Assembly (NCBI GenBank): GCA_964371865.1
Contig: CAYJOR010000047.1
Span: forward strand, 1 to 19,803
Source: CAYJAZ01 sp964371865
GTDB lineage: Bacteria > Desulfobacterota > Desulfovibrionia > Desulfovibrionales > Desulfovibrionaceae
Length of the DNA: 19,803 nt
Reading direction: 5' to 3'
Within the stretch, counting starts at the first letter, position 1. The number at the start of each line of letters is the position of its first letter. Shown here in pieces: positions 6,902 through 14,488 of this stretch. The notes below the pieces were generated by a model. The model was not told where the DNA came from and made no database searches. It saw only the letters and a program-made list of their open reading frames with translations. The position numbers and the translations under genes are program-made.

Positions 6902-7336
6902 CTACTGAATTGTATTTTCGGCAATTTCTAACGATTTTACACAGAATGTATCCATTTCATGACTATGGTCAAAGCCAAGCAAGTGGGCAAATCCATGAAT
7001 AAGTAGTTGTTTTGTATAACTTTCTTTGTCTTGAAAATAGAGGAATGCTTCTCTGTTTAGGGTGTTAGTGCTAAGCACTAAGGAGCCTATAAATGATACA
7101 TCTTCTCTTTGTTCTCTAAGCTGTGGAAAAGAAAGAATGTTTGTTGGTGAGTTTGACTGTAAGTAAGATTTATTGAGTTTTCTACTTTCACCATCATCTG
7201 TAATAATAAGTTCAAAAGCGATAGAATTAATCCCATGAAATGAGCACACTTTTGAAAAAAAATCTTTACATTCTTGCTTTGTAAGAGGCAGTTTATGCCA
7301 AGGACCTTTGCAGTCAATTTGTACTGAGTTCATCAT
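6902..7336 (-). CDS. ybeY: Endoribonuclease YbeY (rRNA maturation factor)
   Basis: A 144-residue cytoplasmic metalloprotein of the UPF0054/YbeY family, needed for 16S rRNA 3'-end maturation and ribosome quality control. The diagnostic zinc motif is HGFAHLLGFDH, with H114, H118 and H124. The TNILSF segment upstream is also characteristic of the family. Length is normal. The first of two adjacent ATG codons (7336) is preceded by GGAAG at good spacing. The gene starts 19 nt after the stop of the small RHH-like gene, so the two form an operon ending at the bidirectional terminator. Confidence 0.93.
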   Translation of the reverse strand: MMNSVQIDCKGPWHKLPLTKQECKDFFSKVCSFHGINSIAFELIITDDGESRKLNKSYLQSNSPTNILSFPQLREQREDVSFIGSLVLSTNTLNREAFLYFQDKESYTKQLLIHGFAHLLGFDHSHEMDTFCVKSLEIAENTIQ

Positions 7337-7355
7337 AATTACACTTCCACTTGTT

Positions 7356-7778
7356 TTAGTATTCGCTAATATAATGATCTAAATCACTAGATGAGCATGA
7401 CTTACTTACCCAAAAAGCTGAAGCCCAAATCATCAAAGCAGTAGCTTGTGTATCGTCAAGTTTTTTTATTTTAGATTCTAAGCTAGAACGACTTGCGCCA
7501 TGTTTTTCAGTAACTTTAGAGCGTTCACAGTAATCTGCAATTCGTAACAAAAGATAAGAAAGACGCGTTTGTTCAGGGGCTAAACGCATATCTTTATGTA
7601 TTTCTACAATGGTTTTTAGTTCCGCAGGCGTAAAGTTTTGCTTTATGGAGTGTATCGATCTAAAGAAGATATCAACAGCCCAAGGCAAAATAAATTCAGC
7701 TCCAGCACTTTTTGTGCGGAAGTAATCTTTCAGCCATTTTTCTTGATCTTCATTAATTCTTGCAGCTACCTGTGGCAT
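7356..7778 (-). CDS. Small protein of unknown function with an RHH-like N-terminus
   Basis: A 140-residue cytoplasmic protein that I do not recognise as a named family. The first 45 residues fit the pattern of a ribbon-helix-helix fold: a short strand (QVAARI), a helix (NEDQEKWLKDYF), a turn, then a second helix (AVDIFFRSIH). The rest is predicted mostly helical, with a charged middle (ESKIKKLDD) and a tryptophan-rich segment near 118-124. AAGGA lies 7 nt before the start. It is the first gene of a two-gene operon with ybeY. The leader contains repeated GTTGTA elements that could be its own operator. DNA binding is an inference from fold pattern alone. Confidence 0.72.
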   Translation of the reverse strand: MPQVAARINEDQEKWLKDYFRTKSAGAEFILPWAVDIFFRSIHSIKQNFTPAELKTIVEIHKDMRLAPEQTRLSYLLLRIADYCERSKVTEKHGASRSSLESKIKKLDDTQATALMIWASAFWVSKSCSSSDLDHYISEY

Positions 7779-7997
7779 AGTAAATTCCTTAATGGTTGTA
7801 GGAAATCATAAAAATTCTCGTTAGACAAATTTTTTGTACAACAATTTTATAAAAAACACAAGATTTTTTCTAGAGTTTTTTACGATTTTTTATGTTGTAG
7901 CCTCATAATTCTGCAAAAGTAGCTTTAAAAACTAATAAAAAAGTTAATATTGTTCAAATAGAGTATGATAAAACAAATAGATAGAAAAAGGTAAGAA

Positions 7998-8474
7998 CTA
8001 TTTTTGAATAGGGCAAAGAGTTTGTTTGCCTTCTAAGTAGTTAAAAAAGTCGCTAATCATTTTAGAGTGATCAAAGCAGAGAGGGTTAGGGAGTGCGTCA
8101 ATTGGGTAGAATTGAGCATTTTTGGCATCATCGCCGGCATTTAGTTTTGAAATATCTTTTGCTTTTCCAACAAAAGTTGTAGTCATAGTATGAAAACGTG
8201 GGTCTCTTTTAGGGTTTGAATATATTCCAAGTATTCCAAGTAATTCAACTTCAAGATTCGTTTCTTCCATCATTTCGCGAGTAGCAGCATATTCAACTGT
8301 TTCACCTTCATCAATAAAGCCACCGGGAAGAGCATAACCAAAAGGTTCATTACCTCTTTCTATAAGCACAATCCCTTTTTCTTCATCATAAATTATAACG
8401 TCAGCAGTTGGTGCAGGATTAGAATGTTTTCTAACAATAGTATTACATTTAGGGCAGAGTAGAGGTTTTTGCAT
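7998..8474 (-). CDS. NUDIX hydrolase with an N-terminal CxxC knuckle
   Basis: A 158-residue cytoplasmic pyrophosphohydrolase. The NUDIX box runs from G52 to L74 and matches GX5EX7REUXEE, including the catalytic R66-E67-x-x-E70-E71. The final 'xGU' is T-N-L rather than containing glycine. The N-terminus has one CxxC (C7, C10) followed by the typical NPAPTADVII strand, as in NUDIX proteins acting on ADP-ribose or NADH-type dinucleotides, but the second half of a zinc-binding knuckle is missing. The exact substrate is not readable. AAGGAAA precedes the start. It is separated by 219 bp from the RHH-like gene downstream and by 261 bp from the SNF2 gene upstream, so it is probably transcribed alone. 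Confidence 0.88.
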   Translation of the reverse strand: MQKPLLCPKCNTIVRKHSNPAPTADVIIYDEEKGIVLIERGNEPFGYALPGGFIDEGETVEYAATREMMEETNLEVELLGILGIYSNPKRDPRFHTMTTTFVGKAKDISKLNAGDDAKNAQFYPIDALPNPLCFDHSKMISDFFNYLEGKQTLCPIQK

Positions 8475-8645
8475 AATTAATATTTCCTTATTTTGTTTGA
8501 AATATATAAGTGTTAACGGTCAAAACTTAAAAAAGTATAGATTTGAGTTCTGACTTAAGAGTTATTTATTTTCTTATTTAAAAAGATATTTTAGTTGATG
8601 TTTCTCTAATGACAATGGAAATAAGTTTTTTGAAAATACTTTTAT

Positions 8646-8714
8646 TTTTTGACAACGTAGGAGTCAAAAAGAAAAGGGGTTTGCAAGGAAACTTTTTCCA
8701 CGGGAATCATTCCC
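8646..8714 (-). terminator. Possible terminator region after the SNF2 operon
   Basis: Three short inverted repeats crowd this stretch: TTTTTGAC/GTCAAAAA (8646-8653 with 8663-8670), GGAAA/TTTCC (8688-8700) and GGGAA/TTCCC (8702-8714). On the minus strand the latter two are followed by CCCCTTTTCTTTTTG. This is a plausible though untidy end for the long minus-strand operon. The 8702-8714 stem has a clean T6 tail only on the plus strand, where no gene needs it. Confidence 0.35.
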
Positions 8715-8735
8715 TTTTTTCGTCGGAGAGAAAAA

Positions 8736-11700
8736 CTATTCTAATAATTGTAGTAAATCGTTAAGAGAAAGCTTGTGAGCGACTGAAGAATTTGAAAGAA
8801 TATCTTCAGCTAGTTCTCTCTTAGTCGAATGTAGCTTGAGAATTTTCTCTTCGACACTGCCTTGCATGATGAGTCTGTAGATTGTTACCGGTCGAAGTTG
8901 CCCCATTCTATGGGCACGATCGGAAGCTTGATCTTCAACGGCAGGATTCCACCAAGGATCTAAATGAATAACATAATCGGCAGCGGTGAGATTTAATCCT
9001 TGCCCACCTGCTTTAAGGCTTATACAAAAGATATCTGCCTTTCCATTTTGAAAATCTTTTACAAGTTCACCTCTCTTTTTTTCGGGGGTAGAACCGTCGA
9101 GATAAAAGACACGTAAACCAAGATTTTCGATTTCTCTAAATACAATTTCAAGGTGAGAAGTGAATTGAGAGAAAATAAGTGCCTGATGATTGTTTGTTCT
9201 AAGATCTTGAACTAATTTTAATAATGTTGAAAGTTTGGAGGATTCAATCTCAGTATTAGGGTCGATAAGAACAGGGTTACAACATGCACGACGTAATTTT
9301 GTAAGCTCTGCAAGCACATGGAATTGAACGCTCTTTTCGCCTTCTTTTTTTGCTTTTTCAAGATTATCAACTGCTTGACGTCTTAAAGCTTCGTAGAGGG
9401 CGCGTTCAGCTTCGCTTGGCTCAATGATGAGGGTTTGCTCGATACGTGGGGGAAGTTCATCGAGAACAGCGGTTTTAGTACGTCGTAAAATAAATGGCTT
9501 TACTAGTGAACGTAATGAGTTACGAGCATTGTTTTTGACAGATTCAGGCGCAAGAGTCGATGGATTAAATCTTGAGTTGAAACTTTCTAATGAACCGAGT
9601 AAGCCTGTATTTATCACATTGAAAATACTCCATAAATCATCGAGTGAGTTTTCAATAGGTGTGCCGGTGAGTGCAAGTTTAGAATCGGCTATAATTTTAT
9701 GGGCTGATTTTGTTCTTATTGCTTGTGGATTTTTCAAAGCTTGTGCTTCATCAAATACAACAAGTTTAAACATATGTTTTAGAAGAGATGTCATTTCAGA
9801 ATTTAAAAGAGCATAACCAATGATAAGAATATCATTTTCATCAAGGTTTTCTATAATAGATTTTCTTTCTTTCTTCGCATTCATAGCTGTTATTCTAGAT
9901 ACATTTAATTGAGGGGCAAAGCGTTTAATCTCAATCTCCCAATTATGACATACAGAAGTTGGAGCAACAACAAGAATAGGCTTCCCTTTTTCATCGAGAT
10001 TTGTTCCAGTTTTGGAACTTTGCACTAAAGAAAGAATAAGTGTAATTGTTTGAAGGGTTTTACCAAGTCCCATATCATCAGCAAGGCAAGCGCCAGCTCC
10101 TATTTTTACTAAAGAAGAAAGCCACGTGAAGCCATCAACTTGATAGGGACGCAATTCAGCCTGAAGGCCTTTAGGGAGTTCGATTCTTTCGTCAAGTAGA
10201 TGAAGCTTTTCTTGCCATGATTTCCAAATTTCATCGCTTTCAATAGTTTCATCATTAAATAGATTTTGAAGAGCCGGCACAGCAAGAGAATGTAATAATA
10301 CATCTTCTTTATCATCCTGTGTTATAGCTTGAACTCTATCAAGAACTTTCTTAAAATCCTCTGCAAGTGCAACTACTTGTCCATTTGCTAAAGGGATAAA
10401 TCGTCCTTTATGAGTTTTCATTTCTTTGAGAAGAGAACGCATATTTAAGACAAGGTTCTCATCAATCTGAATGTCGCCATGCAAACTAAACCAGTTGTTT
10501 TTTGCTTTTGCCTTTAGGGTGAGATCACTTTTATCAAGACTCTTAGTTATACGAATAGGTTCGCTATTAAACCACTCTAACTCAATACTTGTTTGTTGAA
10601 GTTCTAATAGAGTTTGATAAGCGGTATCTACTTGATTAAATTCCCAATGATAATCTTCCGATAATAAATTTTCCTTTAAACTTGGACACTGAGAAAGCAT
10701 AAGATCGGCTTCAAGTCTTTCATCTTCAATAAATCTTTGAATTTTATAAGGCTTGTTATTGACTTTGGCGATGAAATTATCACTTCCTTTTGTTGGAATA
10801 AAGCAAGTTGAATGCCCTTCTAGCGGATAAACAATAGCTTGAACCTCTAAACCTACTTCACTTTTGTTATGTGTCCTTTTTAATCGAAGAAGAGGTTTTG
10901 AATTGATTTTATCTCGTGAAAGATTAGAAAGTTCCATAACAGTGCGTACTTTTACAGGACTTTCTTCTGTTGATAAAATTTCAAATATCATTTCATGGGC
11001 TTTTTGAGGAATTATAAGGTTGTCCTCTCCCATAATTTCTTTTAACTTTATATGTGAGGGGGTTATAGCTGTTACAATATGTTTTCCATTTTGTTCTTCC
11101 ACTGCAATTCCTGCTTGGGCAGATGGCAAAGAAAAAGATAGACGATATTCTTCTTGTGTATTGTTTTCGAGAAGTTCCACTTCTAGAACAGGTTCGCTGA
11201 GTTCTAAAAGCATAGGAGAACCTGTTTGCTCATTAAATACTAATGGATGTTCTGCAAGTAAGGGCATAGCTATTGTGTAGTCAATTGAGTAAGTGTCTGC
11301 CCAATAATCTTTTTTGGTGGCTTTTTTTATAACTTCTTTATCTTGTTCTGTAAGATATGGATAAGATTCAGTATCGTCGCGTAATTTTAGGACAGAAACT
11401 CTTCTTCCCTTTGTCCAGTCATTTTTTGAAAAACTTTGCTCATATGGGTTCACTTCCTTGTATGTAGTACTTATAAACCATACAAGTCTTTTAGGATTCT
11501 TCGAGATTTTTTTCTTTGTATCAATCTCTTTTCCCGAGAGAAAATTATGAATAGCTTCCATTCTTTTTTCCCATGAAAGTTCACGGGCATGAATAGAAGA
11601 AAAATCAAACATAGGATAAAGAGCCTTATATTCAGCATATTCTTGATTTTCAGGATAAGGAAGAAGTTTTGTCAGAAGTTGAGCAAAAGCTGTTGCAGGA

Positions 11701-12896
11701 AATATAAGATTCTCTCTTGTCTCATCAAAATAAACTTTTAAAGATTCGATAAACCATTCATCTCTGTCCTTTGCTCTAGGAAGGTGGAAAAGAGTAACAA
11801 AGTAAATAAGTGCGTGAAAAGGTGAAACTTTATGTCCTTCTAGCGGTGCTTGAACAATATAATTTATCATTTTTTCTGTAAAAACAGGGCTCATGGCGGA
11901 TTCAAAAAGTTCCATTTCCTTATAAAGAAGATTAGCATTTTTTAGAAAGGCTGTGTAATCTTTACGGATTTTGTCTTTAGCATCAACATCATTATAAGCT
12001 TTCATCATGGTAAAAAGATAGACGAAATCAACAGGAAATGGAAAAGTATATTTCTTATCTTCCCAGTGCCTTGCGAGTTCTTTCTGATTTTCTTTGAACT
12101 TTTGTGTGAGTTTTACACAATCCTCAACACTTTGAGCACTTAAAAACTCTTTTGAAAGAATGAATCTTTTTTCAATTCGTTCGTCAAGATGTAAATGTAT
12201 AAGGCTTGCTTCAAGTTTTTTTATGTCGCACTCTACAAATAAATAATAAAATGGGAAAGTTATATGCTTTGATTTTTTTTCTGCAAGGTTTATGTAATCC
12301 TTTAGGTATTTGTAATCCATTTCATTCAGTGGATTTTCAAAATAAGAATTTAAGAGAATTTCAACAATTAAAAGTTGAAGATTAGGTTTGAGCTTTTTAA
12401 AAAAATCATCTGGTGGATTATCCATATAATAGGGAATTAAAAGCTCTTTTGAGAAAATTTTATTTGTTGCTGATATAGCCATTTCATTATTTAAATAGAA
12501 ATGCACTCGTGCTTGTGTAAGAGAAATATCAGTGCTTGATATATTTTGCTTGCAGGATCTTAGTCTTGAAGGTAAATGCTCTGCAATTGTTCTGCCGGTT
12601 TCTGATTGCAATAGAAAACAGGCTAGTGCATGACCTTCTTCTAATGATGGCTTAAAGTTTTCGCCAACACATCTTTTTTCTCTGAGTTTTTTCAGAATAG
12701 AATCAACACGAGCAACAGTCCACGGATAACCCTCCATTCCTCTAACCGGTATGCGGCTAAGAATATCAACAAGTAAAAGCTTTGTTAAAATATTAGGATA
12801 AAGATAATTAACAAAACAAACTAGTAAATCTTCTATACCACACGATGAAAAAATTTTCGGAAGAGAAGAGGAAGGGGAGCTATCACGCTGGATCAT
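8736..12896 (-). CDS. SNF2-family helicase-like ATPase with a long N-terminal extension
   Basis: A 1386-residue protein. The C-terminal third is a complete Swi2/Snf2 motor. It has Walker A DDMGLGKT near residue 940, a DEAQ box (VVFDEAQALKNP) near 1048, motif III (LALTGTPIENSLDDLW), LRRTK, and a RecA-2 lobe with QGLNLTAADYVIHLDPWWNP near 1300 and DRAHRMGQ. It should be an ATP-driven translocase remodelling protein-DNA complexes. The first ~900 residues are not recognised. They begin with a possible winged-helix segment (about 50-90), continue as helical, repeat-like sequence to about 470, then beta-rich sequence to about 900. I see no SWIM-type cysteine/histidine cluster. Usual bacterial relatives are around 1000 residues. 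The start lies 3 nt after the 106-aa gene's stop, implying coupled expression. Confidence 0.9.
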   Translation of the reverse strand: MIQRDSSPSSSLPKIFSSCGIEDLLVCFVNYLYPNILTKLLLVDILSRIPVRGMEGYPWTVARVDSILKKLREKRCVGENFKPSLEEGHALACFLLQSETGRTIAEHLPSRLRSCKQNISSTDISLTQARVHFYLNNEMAISATNKIFSKELLIPYYMDNPPDDFFKKLKPNLQLLIVEILLNSYFENPLNEMDYKYLKDYINLAEKKSKHITFPFYYLFVECDIKKLEASLIHLHLDERIEKRFILSKEFLSAQSVEDCVKLTQKFKENQKELARHWEDKKYTFPFPVDFVYLFTMMKAYNDVDAKDKIRKDYTAFLKNANLLYKEMELFESAMSPVFTEKMINYIVQAPLEGHKVSPFHALIYFVTLFHLPRAKDRDEWFIESLKVYFDETRENLIFPATAFAQLLTKLLPYPENQEYAEYKALYPMFDFSSIHARELSWEKRMEAIHNFLSGKEIDTKKKISKNPKRLVWFISTTYKEVNPYEQSFSKNDWTKGRRVSVLKLRDDTESYPYLTEQDKEVIKKATKKDYWADTYSIDYTIAMPLLAEHPLVFNEQTGSPMLLELSEPVLEVELLENNTQEEYRLSFSLPSAQAGIAVEEQNGKHIVTAITPSHIKLKEIMGEDNLIIPQKAHEMIFEILSTEESPVKVRTVMELSNLSRDKINSKPLLRLKRTHNKSEVGLEVQAIVYPLEGHSTCFIPTKGSDNFIAKVNNKPYKIQRFIEDERLEADLMLSQCPSLKENLLSEDYHWEFNQVDTAYQTLLELQQTSIELEWFNSEPIRITKSLDKSDLTLKAKAKNNWFSLHGDIQIDENLVLNMRSLLKEMKTHKGRFIPLANGQVVALAEDFKKVLDRVQAITQDDKEDVLLHSLAVPALQNLFNDETIESDEIWKSWQEKLHLLDERIELPKGLQAELRPYQVDGFTWLSSLVKIGAGACLADDMGLGKTLQTITLILSLVQSSKTGTNLDEKGKPILVVAPTSVCHNWEIEIKRFAPQLNVSRITAMNAKKERKSIIENLDENDILIIGYALLNSEMTSLLKHMFKLVVFDEAQALKNPQAIRTKSAHKIIADSKLALTGTPIENSLDDLWSIFNVINTGLLGSLESFNSRFNPSTLAPESVKNNARNSLRSLVKPFILRRTKTAVLDELPPRIEQTLIIEPSEAERALYEALRRQAVDNLEKAKKEGEKSVQFHVLAELTKLRRACCNPVLIDPNTEIESSKLSTLLKLVQDLRTNNHQALIFSQFTSHLEIVFREIENLGLRVFYLDGSTPEKKRGELVKDFQNGKADIFCISLKAGGQGLNLTAADYVIHLDPWWNPAVEDQASDRAHRMGQLRPVTIYRLIMQGSVEEKILKLHSTKRELAEDILSNSSVAHKLSLNDLLQLLE

Positions 12897-12899
12897 ATT

Positions 12900-13220
12900 T
12901 TATTCTTCTTTATTGTCAGCTTTGAAAGTAATTTTTTTTGCAGGTTTTTGAACGGCAGCTTTCTTTAAATCGAGAGAAAAAACAGGCGCTTGAGCCCCTT
13001 TTCTGCCTTGTAAAGTAGTGCGAGCAGCCCAATGATAATTAAATAGTTGATTTTTCCACATTTTAGATTGAATAAATGAGAGCACTAATACAGCTTCTTG
13101 CCAGCGTTCAGTTGGTTCAAACTGGTCAACAATGCGTGCGTATTTTTCCCATAGATTAACTAAAGATGCTTCATCAAGGCTATCTAATTGTTTAGCCATA
13201 CGTTTGAGTAATTCTTCCAT
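12900..13220 (-). CDS. 106-aa protein of unknown function coupled to the SNF2 gene
   Basis: A small, probably cytoplasmic protein that I do not recognise. The N-terminal 60 residues are predicted helical (LLKRMAKQLDSLDEASLVNL, ending in WQEAVLVLSFIQSKMW). The middle has an aromatic/basic stretch (NYHWAARTTLQGRKG) and the C-terminus is lysine-rich and probably disordered (KKAAVQKPAKKITFK), suggesting nucleic-acid contact. It lies 11 nt after the M20 gene, and its stop is 3 nt before the SNF2 start. It reads as an authentic gene because of tight operon packing and a GGCGG-type ribosome-binding site. A role as a partner of the SNF2 protein is inference from position only. Confidence 0.78.
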   Translation of the reverse strand: MEELLKRMAKQLDSLDEASLVNLWEKYARIVDQFEPTERWQEAVLVLSFIQSKMWKNQLFNYHWAARTTLQGRKGAQAPVFSLDLKKAAVQKPAKKITFKADNKEE

Positions 13221-13231
13221 TCTTAATCCGC

Positions 13232-14464
13232 CTATTCTTCTATAAGCATATGCGCATAGATTTTAGCGTCATTAATGTTATGTGAAAGTTTACCTTTTTC
13301 ATTTGGCATATGGTAAGTTGGGTGAACTCTAGCCCATACTGCTGCCGGAATACCACGCATTCTAAATCTGCTTGCTACTGTAGAACCACCAATTCCACCT
13401 GGTTTCGCGTCGATATCGTACACAGTTTTAATCGCTTTTTGAAGTTTTACAACAACTTCACTGTCTGATGGAGTTGCAGGAGCAACCGGTTCACTGCTTA
13501 CAACTGCAATGCTAAGTTCAGCACCATATTTTTCTGCAATTGGAGCATATTGTTTTTGAGCTTCTTCTACAATTTGTTCCACTTTGTAACATGGTAAGAA
13601 ACGGCAATCGAGATAGAATACATCATAACCTGAAATAGTATTTGTGTTAGGCACGTTAGCAAGTATACGTGTAGGAATTATTGTTGAATAATTTGGTTTG
13701 AAAAGATCATTTCTTTCAGTGAAAGCATCTTGTACTTTTTGAGTTTCGCAAATCATTTCAGCTGCAACAATAAGAGTATTTATCCCTTCTGATGGAGTTG
13801 AAGCATGGCATTGTTTACCTTTGAGAGTAATTTCAAGCCAAGCCACACCTTTTTCAGCAACTTCAATCATGTCGCCTTCAGGAGTTCCGAAATCAGGAAC
13901 AAGAACAAGATCGCCTTCTTTTACGATGTCTGGATAATTTTCCATAAGGTAGTCCACACCGTAAGCGTTACTTGTTTCTTCATCTGCAACACAAAGAAGA
14001 CCAAAGGTTAAATCAGGAGTAATACCTTCTTCTACAAGTTCAGCCGCTAAAAGTACAGCGGAAACAATAGCTTGTTGATTGTCTTCAACTCCGCGACCAT
14101 AGATAGTATCGCCATCTTCGCCTAGAGTTACGTTGAATGGATCTGTGTTCCATAAGTCGAGAGCACCGGCAGGAACTACGTCTAAATGCCCCATAACCCA
14201 AAGAGTTTTATCACTTTTTCCTTTTACTTTTACAGTAAAGTTAGGGCGTTTTCCGGCGGTTACGTTTTCGTCCGGCGCGTCAAAGTATTCTATGTCGTTT
14301 AGACCATATAATTTAATTTTTTCAAGCAACCATTGTGCTTTTTCCCATTCTCCATCACCACCGTTTGCTGGGCTCATAGCCACATTCTTTGTGAGACCTT
14401 GATGGAGTTCTAATGCCCTTGCTTTGCGGGTATCTAACTTCTGAGAAATTTTATCTACTGACAT
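13232..14464 (-). CDS. M20-family metallopeptidase (ArgE/DapE-like)
   Basis: A 410-residue cytoplasmic zinc amidohydrolase/dipeptidase. Family motifs are in order: H93 and D95 in MGHLDVVPAG, bridging D128 in GRGVEDNQQ, the catalytic/metal pair E162-E163 in ADEETS, D at PDFGTPEGD, and the C-terminal metal His in YHMPNE. A dimerisation insert sits in the middle, including the conserved QCHAS. Length is normal for the family. Similarity to the ArgE/DapE group does not prove deacylase activity. Given its place 24 nt after clpA, a peptidase that finishes ClpAP-derived peptides is attractive but unproven. AGAGGT precedes the start. Confidence 0.87.
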   Translation of the reverse strand: MSVDKISQKLDTRKARALELHQGLTKNVAMSPANGGDGEWEKAQWLLEKIKLYGLNDIEYFDAPDENVTAGKRPNFTVKVKGKSDKTLWVMGHLDVVPAGALDLWNTDPFNVTLGEDGDTIYGRGVEDNQQAIVSAVLLAAELVEEGITPDLTFGLLCVADEETSNAYGVDYLMENYPDIVKEGDLVLVPDFGTPEGDMIEVAEKGVAWLEITLKGKQCHASTPSEGINTLIVAAEMICETQKVQDAFTERNDLFKPNYSTIIPTRILANVPNTNTISGYDVFYLDCRFLPCYKVEQIVEEAQKQYAPIAEKYGAELSIAVVSSEPVAPATPSDSEVVVKLQKAIKTVYDIDAKPGGIGGSTVASRFRMRGIPAAVWARVHPTYHMPNEKGKLSHNINDAKIYAHMLIEE

Positions 14465-14488
14465 TCTTATTTACCTCTTTTTCTCAAT

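Noticed and set aside
7834..7841. TTGTACAA palindrome in the leader of the RHH-like gene
   Set aside because: Eight bases of AT-rich palindrome are expected by chance; it adds little beyond the GTTGTA copies already listed.
9424..11280. Plus-strand open frames within the SNF2 gene
   Set aside because: They mirror the codon pattern of the SNF2 reading frame on the other strand, and their products look like nothing known.
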